From: Dehalococcoidia bacterium | Lineage (GTDB): Bacteria > Chloroflexota > Dehalococcoidia > DSTF01 > JALHUB01 | Assembly: GCA_030018455.1 (NCBI GenBank) | Contig: JASEFU010000003.1 | Location: forward strand, 204,530 to 268,529 | DNA: 64,000 nucleotides | Direction of reading: 5' to 3' | In this document: positions 25,040 to 35,742 of the stretch, one piece after another | How the letters are laid out: every line of letters begins with the position of its first letter | How positions within the stretch are numbered: position 1 is the stretch's first letter | Made by a program: the position numbers and the translations under genes | The notes under the pieces: model-generated | Databases searched by the model: none | Seen by the model: only the letters and a program-made list of their open reading frames with translations | What the model was told of the DNA's origin: nothing

Positions 25040-26308
25040 TTGAAACTCGATCTTCCTTACGGCCGAGGAGTGCTGGGTGTCGAGCTGCCCGACGACACCC
25101 ATGTCCTCCTGCCGTCCCGGTCGACCGCTCTCGCCGTGCCCGAAGAGGCGGTGCGCCTGGCGCTGCGACGGCCCCTGAACTCGCCTCCTCTGCGCGACCT
25201 GCTCTCGCCCCATAACAGCGTCGCAATCGTCATCAGCGACATCACCCGCCCCGTGCCCAACCGGGTTCTCCTGCCACCCGTCCTTGAGACGATTGCCGCG
25301 GCCGGCGTTCCCCGCGAGCGCGTTGTCGTCATCAACGGAACGGGGATGCACCGCGCCAATACCCGCGAGGAGCTAGCGTCGATGCTGGGCGAGGACGTCG
25401 TGCGCGAATACCGCATCGTCAACCACGATGCCCGCGACCCCTCGACGCTCGGCCGCATCGAAGTCGACGGCGAGGACTTCTGGCTCAACCGCGAGTACCT
25501 GGAGGCGGGCGTAAAGGTGCTCACCGGCTTCGTGGAGCCGCACATCTTCGCCGGCTACTCCGGCGGCGGCAAGGCGGCGCTTCCCGGCCTCGCGGGCGCC
25601 GAGACGGTCCTGAAGAACCACGGCGTCGACATGCTCTCGCACCCCCGCGCGACCTGGTGCTGCGCCGAGGGCAACCCCATCTTCGAGCAGGTCCGCCGCG
25701 TCGCTCTCGCCACCGCGCCCGCTTTCATCGTCAACGTGACGCTGAACGAGCGGAAGGAGATAACCGGCGTCTTCGCGGGAGAGCTTGCTGCTGCGCACGA
25801 TGCAGCTATAGCGCAGGCCGCCGCGCAGGCGCTGACCACGATCCCGCACCTGTACGACGTCGTCGTGGCGACGAACATGGGCTGGCCCGCCGACATCAAC
25901 CTCTACCAGTCGATGAAAGCGATGTCGGTGGCGGCGCAGGCCGTGCGGCCGGGCGGCGCCATCGTCCTCGCCGCCGAGTGCGCCGAAGGGCTGGGGAACG
26001 ACGACTTCTCGCGCCTGCTGACGAGCGAGCGGTCATTCCCCGCTCTGATGGAGAAGATACGGCGGCCGGGCTTCGCGGCCGACGAACAGTGGGGCGTGCA
26101 GTGCATCGCCATGGTCGCGGAGAAGGCCGACATCTACGTGCACTCCTGTCTACCGCGAGATGTTATCGAGGGGCAGGCGCACCTGCGTCACAGTGAGGAC
26201 GTTACCGAGACCGTTAGATCGCTTCTGAGGGCGAAGAACGGGGGACGTAAGCCCAGCGTCGCCGCCCTACCCCACGGCCAGCTTACCGTCCCCCGTCTGC
26301 AGCGTTAG
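25040..26308 (+). CDS. LarA-family nickel-pincer racemase/epimerase (DUF2088)
   Basis: 422 residues, the usual LarA length. Residues corresponding to the Lactobacillus LarA active site are present: SDITRPVP, the histidine in GTGMHR, EPHIFAGYSGGGKAALPG (histidine and the lysine that holds the nickel-pincer nucleotide), and NHGVDM with the nickel-ligand histidine. It should therefore bind the cofactor. The substrate may be lactate or another 2-hydroxy acid, since the family is broad. No larB, larC or larE is nearby, so the cofactor is made elsewhere. TTG start, single-gene transcript, convergent with the next gene. Confidence 0.9.
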   Translation: MKLDLPYGRGVLGVELPDDTHVLLPSRSTALAVPEEAVRLALRRPLNSPPLRDLLSPHNSVAIVISDITRPVPNRVLLPPVLETIAAAGVPRERVVVINGTGMHRANTREELASMLGEDVVREYRIVNHDARDPSTLGRIEVDGEDFWLNREYLEAGVKVLTGFVEPHIFAGYSGGGKAALPGLAGAETVLKNHGVDMLSHPRATWCCAEGNPIFEQVRRVALATAPAFIVNVTLNERKEITGVFAGELAAAHDAAIAQAAAQALTTIPHLYDVVVATNMGWPADINLYQSMKAMSVAAQAVRPGGAIVLAAECAEGLGNDDFSRLLTSERSFPALMEKIRRPGFAADEQWGVQCIAMVAEKADIYVHSCLPRDVIEGQAHLRHSEDVTETVRSLLRAKNGGRKPSVAALPHGQLTVPRLQR

Positions 26309-26316
26309 ACCCCGCC

Positions 26317-27522
26317 TTAGCGCCGCAGCACGCACGACTGCGGCTCCGGTTCGGGCGGTTGCCACCAGTCGTACATGCTGTCCCAGAAGATGAGGCCGTA
26401 GTAGTCCAGTATCCCGGCGGGGCCCAGCTCATCGACGACGCGCTGCGGCTCACCGCCATCGGAAGGGACGAGCCACAACGAAGCCCGCATGTCTTCGTCC
26501 AGCCGCGGGAACAGCAGCCACTGGCCATCGCGCGACCACAGCGGCCGCTCATCGCGGTACGCGGGGTCGCCGGTCAGGGGGCGCTGATCGCTGCCGTCGC
26601 TATTCATCACCCATATTCGCCTGTCGCGCGTAAGCTCGGGGATCAGGCCGGACGCAAGCCCCGCCGTGTTTTCGGGCTGCGAGACGAAGGCGATGCGGTG
26701 CCCGTCCGGCGACCAGGCCGGCTCCAGCGACGCCTTGTCGGCCGCGGTGAGCGGCGTCACTTCCCCGGTTTCGACGTTGACCAGCGCGATCCGCTTGTCG
26801 GTCCAGCTTGCGCGGCCGACGCCCTCCGTCACCGCCAACATCGACCCGCCGGGCGCCGGCGACACCATTCCCGGCCGTGTCAGGCCGAGGTAGAGGGGAC
26901 GCGGCTCGCCTCCGGCGACGGGGACCGCCATGAGGTTCGTGCCGTCGGCCATGAGCGACGCCGAGAACTGGATGTCGTCCCAGAAGAGGACGTACTTGCT
27001 GTCCGCGGTCCAGCCCTCCAGCACGATGCCGCTGTACTTCGACTCGTGGAGCGTCATGACCTCGCCTGTGCTCATGTCCTCCAGCATGAGCCTGTGGTAG
27101 CGGCGGAACGGGCTGCTTTCGTCAGCCACGGCCTCGACGTACGCGCGGTGCTTCCCGTCCGGACTCACGCGCTCGTCCTCTTCCGGCGACGGCGTCTCTT
27201 GCGGCAGAAGCTGCTCGCCTGAGCCGTCCTCACGCACCTCCCACATAGCGCCGTCCCTCTCGAACGACAACGATTCGCCGGACGGCGACCAGCGCGGCTT
27301 CGTGGCAACAGTCACTCGGCGCGGCTCGCCGTCGGGCAGGTCCTTCACGTAGATTACGCCGTCGAGCTCGTATGCCACCTTCCCGAGGTTGCTAGCGGCC
27401 GGCGGCTGTGGCGCGATGGTGTCGGCCGGGCTCTCGCAGTTCGCGGAACCGAGGGCGGGCAGCAGCAGAAGGAGCGACGCGGCGCAGAGAAGAGCGGCTG
27501 GAAACGGTCGTCTTGTCCTCAT
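26317..27522 (-). CDS. Exported TolB-like (PD40) beta-propeller protein
   Basis: About 401 residues from the ATG at 27522. A signal peptide (RRPFPAALLCAASLLLLLPALGSA) is followed by propeller repeats with the PD40 pattern, for example KPRWSPSGESLSFERDG, LEPAWSPDGHRIAFVS and RPLWSRDGQWLLFPRLD. No catalytic domain is attached. Such proteins usually mediate protein contacts outside the membrane. The upstream 219 nt (27523-27741) contain a TTGACA but no convincing -10; I see nothing else there. It is the downstream neighbour of two other exported proteins on the same strand. Confidence 0.85.
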   Translation of the reverse strand: MRTRRPFPAALLCAASLLLLLPALGSANCESPADTIAPQPPAASNLGKVAYELDGVIYVKDLPDGEPRRVTVATKPRWSPSGESLSFERDGAMWEVREDGSGEQLLPQETPSPEEDERVSPDGKHRAYVEAVADESSPFRRYHRLMLEDMSTGEVMTLHESKYSGIVLEGWTADSKYVLFWDDIQFSASLMADGTNLMAVPVAGGEPRPLYLGLTRPGMVSPAPGGSMLAVTEGVGRASWTDKRIALVNVETGEVTPLTAADKASLEPAWSPDGHRIAFVSQPENTAGLASGLIPELTRDRRIWVMNSDGSDQRPLTGDPAYRDERPLWSRDGQWLLFPRLDEDMRASLWLVPSDGGEPQRVVDELGPAGILDYYGLIFWDSMYDWWQPPEPEPQSCVLRR

Positions 27523-27741
27523 CGGTCCCATCTCCCCGTGTCCTTTGCGCCAGTGTACCGTTGCCGAGTTTCCATCTGCCGGACGGCTCGCCTGCTGATT
27601 CCTTACGCTTTCCCTACGCTCGCTGGGGCGATCTGTCAACGGACAGTAAACAGATAAGCGGACGCCGCTCGACTCTGCCCGAAACGCCGGTTAACCCATG
27701 GCGCCGATTGGCTGCAGAATTTCATGGTGCAGCCGGGAAGG

Positions 27742-28932
27742 TTACCGGTGGCGCTGCTCATGCGCCGCCGGCGCGCAAGCCTGCCTGCCGGCCAGGCGGG
27801 CCAGATACGTCCCCCTGCCGATGCGGCGTTTGGCCGCAAGCAACTTCCGCACAACCATTCCCGTCGCCAGCAGCGAGATGCCGAGCGCCGCCAGCAGCGT
27901 TGCCTCTGCGTTCGAGCCGCCTGCGCCGCCCTCGCCCGCCTGCCCTGTCGCCGGCAGCGTCACCGAGCCCTCACCGGTCTCGCCCGGCTGTTCGTCCCCG
28001 CCCGCGCCGGTACCGTCGGGCGGGCCGCACTCGCCAAACCAGCCGCTGTTCATCGGCGCCACCGCGTACGCCCTCTCGACGCCGCCCACCGTCGCCTTCA
28101 CCACTGCCGCCGCCGTTACGCTGCCGCAATCGGCATCTGCTTTGAGCCCGTAAGACGCCCTGAAGACGTCGATCGATTCGCCAGGGGCAAGGGCGCCAAA
28201 CGAGGAGAGGTCCCAGGAGGCAAGGCCGGCGGCGGGGACGACGCTGCTGGCTGCCGGATCGGCCTCCGTCAGGGCGACCGGGCCGTCGTGGCGGACAGTC
28301 AGCAGGAGACCCGTCGCCTCGGACGCCGATGTGTTCTTCAGGGTTACGACGTAAATGGCCTGCCGGCCGACGCCCCAGAACCGCCGGAACGTCGAAAGCT
28401 CTTTCGGCGGGTCGGCGGCCGACGGGTCGCCGACGAAGACCAGCGGGGTCGATGCCGCCACTACACCCTCATGCGAAACCACCCGCAGTTCCGACCTCGA
28501 TTCCCCTTCCGCCCGCATGTTCATCAGCAGCACGGCCCTCGATTCCACCGTCTGATGAGGTGGGATCCCTTCCCCCTCGAACGATGTTGGCGAGGCCGCG
28601 ACCGGCAGCAGCTCTCCGTTGCGCCGCACTTCGATGAAGAACGTCTCGACGGCCGGGCCGGCGGTGGCGGGCACGATTTCAACCCGACCGGCGGGCCGCG
28701 CCTCGTCCGACTCATTGATGTAGCGCGTAACACACTCGACCACCGTCCACTCGTTAGGCCGCATTACGTTGGGGGAGCACTCATGCTCGAGCCTCAGGCC
28801 GGAGGCGGTCGCTTCCGGGGCGGGCGTTGGAGTCGCCGCCTCCGGCGTCTGAGCGATGATGAGCCGCGGGCCGGTGCCAAGAACGAGCGCGACCAGCGTT
28901 GCCGTCAGCAAACAGGCCGCTCTTGCTGCCAT
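27742..28932 (-). CDS. Surface protein with LPATG sorting-like signal
   Basis: 396 residues from the ATG at 28932, which has GGGAGG seven nt upstream. A signal peptide (ARAACLLTATLVALVLG) is followed by a P/T-rich linker and beta-rich ectodomain with several cysteines. Residues 326-330 are LPATG, followed by a Gly-rich linker, a hydrophobic helix (ATLLAALGISLLATGMVV) and the basic stretch RKLLAAKRR: the arrangement of a sortase substrate. After that comes an atypical 26-residue tail. No sortase gene is in the window. Function of the ectodomain unknown. Confidence 0.8.
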   Translation of the reverse strand: MAARAACLLTATLVALVLGTGPRLIIAQTPEAATPTPAPEATASGLRLEHECSPNVMRPNEWTVVECVTRYINESDEARPAGRVEIVPATAGPAVETFFIEVRRNGELLPVAASPTSFEGEGIPPHQTVESRAVLLMNMRAEGESRSELRVVSHEGVVAASTPLVFVGDPSAADPPKELSTFRRFWGVGRQAIYVVTLKNTSASEATGLLLTVRHDGPVALTEADPAASSVVPAAGLASWDLSSFGALAPGESIDVFRASYGLKADADCGSVTAAAVVKATVGGVERAYAVAPMNSGWFGECGPPDGTGAGGDEQPGETGEGSVTLPATGQAGEGGAGGSNAEATLLAALGISLLATGMVVRKLLAAKRRIGRGTYLARLAGRQACAPAAHEQRHR

Positions 28933-28975
28933 CACGCCGCCTCCCGCTGGAACCCCGTTCCCGATTTCGCACCTG

Positions 28976-29015
28976 CTACAACGCTCGAAAGCGAAATTAG
29001 TTAACGAGCGTGTAG
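28976..29015. other. Imperfect inverted repeat between two exported-protein genes
   Basis: CTACAACGCTCG (28976-28987), 17-nt loop, CGAGCGTGTAG (29005-29015), one unpaired A. On the plus strand five Ts follow at 29019, but no plus-strand gene ends here. It could be an operator or RNA hairpin in the leader of the LPATG gene. Confidence 0.4.
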
Positions 29016-29065
29016 AGCTTTTTCGCCCCCATTTCGTCATTTCTCTTTCTCGCCGCGAAAACCCG

Positions 29066-29809
29066 TTATCCGTCGCCAAAGCGCTCCCAGTTGGGGAACA
29101 GTCCCCGCGCTTCCAGCGCCGGCGTTAGTAGCTCGTCGGCCAGAACGTACGCGTACATGACGCCCGTCAGCAGCCAGCGTCCCTCCTCGAAGGCCCAGGA
29201 CGTGTTGAGGGCCACGCGAAGCGGCCCCTCGCCGGCGATGTCGGTGGGGCGCTCGATGATGGCGGTGACGATGGCGTCGTACCGGCCGCCGCCGACGTTC
29301 AGCGCGTACACCTGGGGCTCGCCGCCGCCGAACGCATCGCTTTCGTCAGGCAGCGTTCCGCTGAAGAAGGCGTCGAGGCCGCGCACCGCCGTCTCGACGG
29401 GCACGGTCGCCCCCTCGGAGCGCCAAGCCGACACCTCGAAGCCGTCGAACTCCTGTCCGACCGATTCGCAGGCCGGCCCGCCGGGGCCCCGCGGCTCCAC
29501 GTCCTCCTGCCGGCAGACGATGTGCCTCGTCCGCATCCTCTCGCGCAGGAAATCGACCGGCTGCGTCTTTATTGCTGTATCCAGGTCCGCCGCGAAGGCG
29601 CGGAATTCGGCGTCCTGGGGCTGCTCGCCGGAGACGCTCGTGGGCGACGCCTCGGGTGGAGCCGTCGCCGTCGCGCCGGCGGGCGGCGTCGGTGAGGGTG
29701 TCGACTCCTCGTCCTCCGCTCCCCCGCAACTCACCGCGAACAACAAGAACAGGACGACCAGCGCGACAGCGCGGGCCACGAAGAAAGCGCTTCCAGCGAT
29801 GGCTCTCAT
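29066..29809 (-). CDS. Lipoprotein of unknown function
   Basis: 247 residues. The signal peptide ends in a clear lipobox (LLFAVSCGG, Cys at residue 28), followed by a Pro/Thr/Ala-rich spacer and a soluble domain of about 190 residues containing two cysteines in the HIVCRQEDVEP...GGPACES region that may pair. The C-terminal part (AFEEGRWLLTGVMYAY) resembles the end of SnoaL/NTF2-like folds, but the match is too weak to assign. GAGGAGGG lies 8 nt before the ATG. The next gene downstream on this strand is the LPATG protein. Confidence 0.8.
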   Translation of the reverse strand: MRAIAGSAFFVARAVALVVLFLLFAVSCGGAEDEESTPSPTPPAGATATAPPEASPTSVSGEQPQDAEFRAFAADLDTAIKTQPVDFLRERMRTRHIVCRQEDVEPRGPGGPACESVGQEFDGFEVSAWRSEGATVPVETAVRGLDAFFSGTLPDESDAFGGGEPQVYALNVGGGRYDAIVTAIIERPTDIAGEGPLRVALNTSWAFEEGRWLLTGVMYAYVLADELLTPALEARGLFPNWERFGDG

Positions 29810-30135
29810 CCCTCAATTCCCTCCTCGTCGTTAGTCTTTGCGTCACGGAGCAGCCGTCGCCCTGCTGCCGCCTCGCAGTCTTCTTCTTGAATAATAGCTA
29901 CGGACACCACGCTCCGACTGACCGCAAACGTGCCGGAATCATTACAGACGGCGCGTCAATCTCATTGATAGCCGAGAGCGCAGCGAGACGCTTGACGCCC
30001 GGCCGTCGCTTTCCCTGCGGTTCCCTTACGCCGCGACACGCGGACCGAGAATCGAGGCCGGCCGGCCGCCGGGGCGCCTGACGATCATTGACAGGCTGTG
30101 TGAGAAGGGAATCGTGACCGGTGGGCGCCTGGAGA
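29810..30135. other. 326-nt intergenic region, no gene seen
   Basis: Between the lipoprotein start and the gcvPB stop. It contains GGCCGGCCGGCC at about 30057 and a TTGACA at 30088 facing away from any start, but no ORF with a ribosome-binding site, no tRNA-like fold and no convincing promoter. Nothing else recognised. Confidence 0.6.
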
Positions 30136-31611
30136 TTAGCGCTGGTCCTGCGGCGTCTCGTCCTTTCGCCAGCGGAGCACGGGCCGGCGCGCTGCCGTCG
30201 CCTCATCGAGACGGCGCAGGGGGGCGTTGTGCGGCGCCTCGCGCAGCAGCGACGGCTCATCTTCCGCCTCGCGCGCGATCGCCAGCATCGCCTCGCAGAA
30301 GGCGTCGAGCGTCTCCTTACTCTCCGTCTCCGTCGGCTCGATCATCAACGCCTCGTCAACGATCAGCGGGAAGTACATCGTCGGCGGGTGGGAGCCGTAG
30401 TCGATGAGCCGCTTGGCGATGTCGTGGGCGCGCACGCCGTGCGCCTTCTGCCGCGACGCCGAAAGGACGACCTCGTGCAGGCAGCGGCGGTCGCAGGGGA
30501 GGCGGTAGGCGCTGCGAAGGCGGGCCAGCAGGTAGTTGGCGTTGATGACAGCGCTCTCGCTCACCTCGCGCAGGCCTTCCGCGCCAAGGCTGCGGATGTA
30601 GGCGTACGCCCTGACCATGACGCCGAAGTTGCCGTGGAACAGCCCCATCCTGCCGATGCTGCGCTCCGGCTCCGTCAGTACGAAGCTGTTGTCGTCGCGG
30701 CGCGTCACCTGGGGCGCGGGCAGGAACGGGGCGAGCGGCGCCTTCACGGCGATGGGGCCGGAGCCGGGGCCGCCGCCGCCGTGCGGGGTGCTGAACGTCT
30801 TGTGCAGGTTCGTGTGGACGACGTCGAAGCCGAGATCGCCCACTTTCACGCGGCCGAGGAGGGCGTTGAGGTTGGCGCCGTCGCAGTAGAGGAGCGCGCC
30901 CCGATCATGCACCATCGCCGCGATCTGCAGGATGTTCGTGTCGAAGAGGCCGAGCGTGTTGGGCTGCGTCAGCATCACGGCCGCCACGTCGTCGCCCAGG
31001 GCAGCGGCGAGCGCGGGGACGTCCGTATTCCCCTGCGAATCGGACGCTACGGAGACGACCTCGAAGCCGCCCATCGCTGCCGTCGCGGGGTTCGTCCCGT
31101 GGGCGGAGTCGGGCACGAGCACGCGCCGCCGCGACTCGCCTCGACTCCGCAGGTACGCCTTTATCGTCAGAATGCTGGCGAGCTCGCCGTGCGCGCCCGC
31201 CGCCGGCGCGAGCGAGACGGCGTCCATGCCCGTGATCTCCGCCAGCAGCCGTTGCAGCTCGAACATGAGGGCGAGCGCGCCCTGCGCCGTCTCCGACGGC
31301 TGGAGCGGGTGAAGCTGCGCGAAACCCGGCAGGCCCGCCAGCTCCTCGTGCACCTTGGGGTTGTACTTCATCGTGCAACTGCCGAGGGGATAGAAGATGC
31401 AATCGACGCAGAAGTTGAGGTGCGAGAGGTCGGTGAAGTAGCGGACGAGGCCGGGTTGCGACAGCTCGGGCAGGTTGAGCTTGTCGCGCAGGAGCGCGGA
31501 GGGCGGCAGGGGCGCTTCCGGCACGTCGAGCTCGGGCAGCGTGACCGCGGTGCGGCCCGGACGGCTGAGATCGAAGCTGAGCCGGTCTCCGATGCTTGCG
31601 GCGCCGTTCAT
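30136..31611 (-). CDS. gcvPB: Glycine dehydrogenase (decarboxylating) subunit 2
   Basis: PLP half of the two-subunit P-protein, which decarboxylates glycine and passes the aminomethyl group to GcvH lipoate. 491 residues. The ATG at 31611 overlaps the gcvPA stop (ATGA). Signatures: [28 protein letters not shown], and the PLP lysine in [17 protein letters not shown] longer in-frame reading upstream runs through gcvPA and is not real. Last gene of the gcv operon. Confidence 0.97.
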   Translation of the reverse strand: MNGAASIGDRLSFDLSRPGRTAVTLPELDVPEAPLPPSALLRDKLNLPELSQPGLVRYFTDLSHLNFCVDCIFYPLGSCTMKYNPKVHEELAGLPGFAQLHPLQPSETAQGALALMFELQRLLAEITGMDAVSLAPAAGAHGELASILTIKAYLRSRGESRRRVLVPDSAHGTNPATAAMGGFEVVSVASDSQGNTDVPALAAALGDDVAAVMLTQPNTLGLFDTNILQIAAMVHDRGALLYCDGANLNALLGRVKVGDLGFDVVHTNLHKTFSTPHGGGGPGSGPIAVKAPLAPFLPAPQVTRRDDNSFVLTEPERSIGRMGLFHGNFGVMVRAYAYIRSLGAEGLREVSESAVINANYLLARLRSAYRLPCDRRCLHEVVLSASRQKAHGVRAHDIAKRLIDYGSHPPTMYFPLIVDEALMIEPTETESKETLDAFCEAMLAIAREAEDEPSLLREAPHNAPLRRLDEATAARRPVLRWRKDETPQDQR

Positions 31612-32921
31612 CGCCCGATCTCCTCGAGCGCCGCGACAAGCGAGTCGATCTCGCCGCGGGTGTTCATCTCGGTGACGCAGAGGAGCATGCCGTTTTCGAT
31701 ACGATGGGAGACGTCGAGGCCGCCGATGATGCCGCGTTCGAGGAGGGCGGCGTTGATTGTTTGCGGCGGCCGCGGGCACCGGACGACAAATTCCTTGAAA
31801 AACGTCCCCCTCAGGGGCAGCGAGTAGCCGGGCAGCGACGCTATCGCGGCCGCCGCAAACTGCGACTTCCGATAGCAGTGCTCGGCCACCCTCCGCAGAC
31901 CCTGCGGCCCGAGCGCGCACAGGTAGACCGTCACCGCCAGCGCCGCAAGCTGCTCGTTCGACGAGATGTTCGACGTCGCACGCTCGCGCCGTATGTGCTG
32001 CTCGCGCGCCTGTAGCGTCAGCACATACCCCGTGCGGCCTTCGGAGTCGCGCGTTCGCCCGACAATGCGGCCCGGCATCCTGCGCAGGTAGCGCTCTCGC
32101 GTCGCGAACAACCCCACATACGGCCCGCCGAAGCTCATCGGTATGCCCAGCGGCTGCCCCTCGGCCACGACGATATCCGCCCCGTAGTCGCCCGGGGGAC
32201 GGAACAGCCCCAACGATATGGGGTCGACGGCAACCACGTACAGCGAGCCGTTCGCCCGCGCCGCCTCGCCGAGTGAGCGCGCATCTTCGAGGTAGCCGAA
32301 GAAGTTCGGCTGCTGCACGGCCAGGCAGGCGTGCCCGCCTTCCAGCGCCACCGCTTCCGGCTCCATCACGTCCACGCCCAGCCCCCGACCGGCGGCGTAC
32401 GTCCGCACGACGTCCTGGCAATGCGGGTGCGCCGTCGAAAGCAGGGCGATGCGGTCGCGGCCTGCGATCGACGCCGCCATCAGGCAGGCCTCGGCCAGCG
32501 CGCTCGCGCCGTCGTACATCCCTGCGTTCGCTACTTCCATGCCCGTCAACTCACAGACCAGCGACTGGAACTCGAAGATAGTCTGCAGCGTCCCCTGGCT
32601 TACCTCCGGCTGATAGGGCGTGTAGGGAGTGGCGAACTCGCCGCGGCTGATTATGTGATTGACGACGGCGGGGATGAAGTGACGGTACGAGCCGGCGCCG
32701 AGGAAGCACGGCATCTCGCCCGCGGGCCGGTTTCGCGCCGCAAGCGTCGAGAGCTCACGGCGCAACTCGATTTCGCTTAGCGGCGGCGGCAGGTCGAGCG
32801 GCGGGTCGCGGTGCTGCGCGGGAATGTCGTCGAACAATTCGTCGACCGAACGCGCGCCGATGACCCGCAGCATCGCCCGGCGGTCTTCTTCGGTGTTGGG
32901 GACGTACGGGTTCCGCGACAA
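31608..32921 (-). CDS. gcvPA: Glycine dehydrogenase (decarboxylating) subunit 1
   Basis: N-terminal-type subunit of the split P-protein. 437 residues. Recognisable by [37 protein letters not shown], and [14 protein letters not shown]. It starts 6 nt after the gcvH stop and overlaps gcvPB by 4 nt, so the subunits are translationally coupled. Confidence 0.97.
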   Translation of the reverse strand: MSRNPYVPNTEEDRRAMLRVIGARSVDELFDDIPAQHRDPPLDLPPPLSEIELRRELSTLAARNRPAGEMPCFLGAGSYRHFIPAVVNHIISRGEFATPYTPYQPEVSQGTLQTIFEFQSLVCELTGMEVANAGMYDGASALAEACLMAASIAGRDRIALLSTAHPHCQDVVRTYAAGRGLGVDVMEPEAVALEGGHACLAVQQPNFFGYLEDARSLGEAARANGSLYVVAVDPISLGLFRPPGDYGADIVVAEGQPLGIPMSFGGPYVGLFATRERYLRRMPGRIVGRTRDSEGRTGYVLTLQAREQHIRRERATSNISSNEQLAALAVTVYLCALGPQGLRRVAEHCYRKSQFAAAAIASLPGYSLPLRGTFFKEFVVRCPRPPQTINAALLERGIIGGLDVSHRIENGMLLCVTEMNTRGEIDSLVAALEEIGR

Positions 32922-32927
32922 CCCGGC

Positions 32928-33323
32928 CTACTCCTCGCTTTCCGCGGCGATGAGCGCGTCGTACTCCTCAGCGGTGAGCAGCTTCTCCAACTCTGAGAAG
33001 TCGGCGACGCTCATCCTGACGAGCCACCCTTCGCCATAGGGGTCGCTGTTGACGATCTCCGGCGACTCGCGCGCGCTCTCGTTGACCTCGATGACCTCAC
33101 CGCTAAGGGGCGCGAACAGGTCGGATACCGCCTTCACCGACTCCGCTTCGCCCAGTTTCTCGAACTGCCGCAGCTCGGTCCCCGGCTCCGGCAGGTCGAA
33201 ATAGACCAGGTCGCCCAATTGCTCCTGCGCGTAGTCGGTGATGCCGACGACGGCGGCGCCGTCCTCCAGGCGCACCCACTCGTGCTCCCGCGTGTACTTC
33301 AGGTCCTTCGGACTCTCAGTCAT
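32928..33323 (-). CDS. gcvH: Glycine cleavage system H protein
   Basis: Lipoyl carrier that shuttles the aminomethyl group between P, T and L proteins. 131 residues; the lipoylated lysine lies in GEAESVKAVSDLFAPLSG. GAGGAGG lies 5 nt before the ATG. It is separated from gcvT by 258 nt holding structured repeat copy B, which is unusual inside a gcv operon. Confidence 0.97.
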   Translation of the reverse strand: MTESPKDLKYTREHEWVRLEDGAAVVGITDYAQEQLGDLVYFDLPEPGTELRQFEKLGEAESVKAVSDLFAPLSGEVIEVNESARESPEIVNSDPYGEGWLVRMSVADFSELEKLLTAEEYDALIAAESEE

Positions 33324-33337
33324 ACCGGCCTCCTCAC

Positions 33338-33490
33338 CTCCCCGGAAAAGGGGAGTCCCGAGGGGGATCGTCCCCCTCAGGCAGGGGTCTCAGGGGATGC
33401 GCCCCTGATATTGGATCTGAGAATACGCCTGTGGGTGGGCGGGTGGGAAGATAAACGTTCATGTTGAGAGCAGCGGCAGCGGCCACCCCA
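33338..33490 (+). repeat. Structured intergenic repeat, copy B, inside the gcv operon
   Basis: Three hairpins: CTCCCC-GGAAAA-GGGGAG (33338-33355), GAGGGGG-ATCGT-CCCCCTC (33360-33378) and TCAGGGG-ATGCG-CCCCTGA (33390-33408). Then GGGTGGGCGGGTGGG (33433-33447), a G-quadruplex motif, and the conserved end AAGAT...ATGTTGA with CAGCGGCAGCGGCC (33471-33484), which matches copy D. It lies antisense to the gcv transcript. The rest of the gap to gcvT (33491-33581) shows no other feature. Confidence 0.85.
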
Positions 33491-33581
33491 GGCGACAACG
33501 GAAGACGAAGTGCAGGGCCTTCGAGCATCGAACCACGCAAATCCCTTTCGGCCCAAGAGCCACATCGGGATTGCCTGCCCC

Positions 33582-34685
<1,104 letters not shown>

Positions 34686-34694
34686 ATCGTCCTG

Positions 34695-35552
34695 CTAGAC
34701 GGGCGCCCACTTCCGTCTGCCGTCGGGCGTCGCCGTCATGCGTCCGACGCCGGGAAAGGGCAGGTGTACGCATATGAGCAGCGCCTTCTCCCTTATCGCC
34801 TGCTCGACCACCCGCTTCTTCGTCTCCATCGACATCAGCGGCAGCACGTCGAACGCCGAGACCCAGGCAGTCCGCTCCAGTTGCACCGCCGTCTGCACGA
34901 GGTCGCCGATGTATATCGCCATCTCGCGGCCGGAGGTGATGACGACGCTGCCGTGCCCCTCGCTGTGGCCGGGCGTGGCGATCACCGTCACCTCGTCGGT
35001 GATCCGCGTCTCGCCGTCGATCAGGCGGAGGCGGCCGCTTTCCGCCACCGGCTCTAGGTTCTCCGGTAGGTACGTCGCGCGCGTGCGCTCGTTGGGGTGC
35101 GTCGCCGCTTCCCACTCCTTCTCGCGAACCGCGTACTCGGCGCGCGGGAAGGTGGGGACGAGCCGGTCGTCGACGTAGCGCGTGTTCCAGCCGCAGTGGT
35201 CGGCGTGCAGGTGCGTGTTGATGACGACGTCGATCTCCTCCGGCCCGCCCAGGTTCGCCTGCAGGTCGCTCAGCAAGTTGCCTTCTTCGACGGGCGACGA
35301 CTGCTCCCGCATGCCGCCCGCCTTATCGCCGACGCCGGTTTCGACCAGCAGCTTTTTCCCCTGCGACTCGAACAGCAGGCAGTTGAGGCCGAGCGTGAGA
35401 CGGTGGTGGTCGTCGAGGGGGCCGGCGAGCGGCTCCCAGCGCTCGCGGGGCACGAGGCCAAAGGTAGCGCCGGCGTCGAGGTAGAACGAGCCGTCGGAGA
35501 GGACGATGAGGTCGATGTTGCCGACGCGGTATCGGTTCGTCAATCGGCTCAA
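34695..35552 (-). CDS. MBL-fold metallohydrolase
   Basis: About 285 residues with the metal motif THLHADHCGWN, a second histidine in TPGHSEGHGS and an aspartate in IYIGDLVQT. It resembles the lactonase-like branch (AttM/AiiA type) rather than glyoxalase II. The start is uncertain: TTG 35552 fits a 27-nt leader from the predicted promoter, TTG 35543 is an alternative. It is the first gene of the gcv transcript; a direct role in glycine cleavage is not known. Confidence 0.85.
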   Translation of the reverse strand: MSRLTNRYRVGNIDLIVLSDGSFYLDAGATFGLVPRERWEPLAGPLDDHHRLTLGLNCLLFESQGKKLLVETGVGDKAGGMREQSSPVEEGNLLSDLQANLGGPEEIDVVINTHLHADHCGWNTRYVDDRLVPTFPRAEYAVREKEWEAATHPNERTRATYLPENLEPVAESGRLRLIDGETRITDEVTVIATPGHSEGHGSVVITSGREMAIYIGDLVQTAVQLERTAWVSAFDVLPLMSMETKKRVVEQAIREKALLICVHLPFPGVGRMTATPDGRRKWAPV

Positions 35553-35585
35553 GGGAGGGCGTTTCCAGGTCCGTCTGCTAAGAGA

Positions 35586-35615
35586 AGCATAAACGGCGCC
35601 AAGCGGCCCCGTCAA
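35586..35615 (-). promoter_or_regulatory. Promoter of the MBL-gcv operon
   Basis: Minus-strand TTGACG (35615-35610), 18-bp spacer, TATGCT (35591-35586). No glycine riboswitch fits in the short leader. Confidence 0.6.
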
Positions 35616-35679
35616 TCGCGCAACGGTAGAACCAGCCGGAACAGGGGGAGGACCCGTTTGCGGTGCGCGCCGCCTGGGG

Positions 35680-35708
35680 TTGCTGGGGCAGGGAATGCGC
35701 CCTATAAT
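35680..35708 (+). promoter_or_regulatory. Promoter of ilvE
   Basis: TTGCTG (35680-35685), 17-bp spacer, perfect TATAAT (35703-35708). AAAGGAG lies before the ATG at 35743. It is divergent from the gcv promoter. Confidence 0.75.
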
Positions 35709-35742
35709 GGCACCTACCGTCCCTCGAAAGGAGCCTACGGGT

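Noticed and set aside
28976..29023. Inverted repeat plus T-run read as a plus-strand terminator
   Set aside because: No plus-strand gene ends nearby, and the T-run starts three nt after the stem; kept only as an inverted repeat.
30136..32421. One 761-residue reading frame covering gcvPB and more
   Set aside because: The first 270 residues are low-complexity Arg/Ala-rich shadow of gcvPA; the real gene starts at ATG 31611, overlapping the gcvPA stop.
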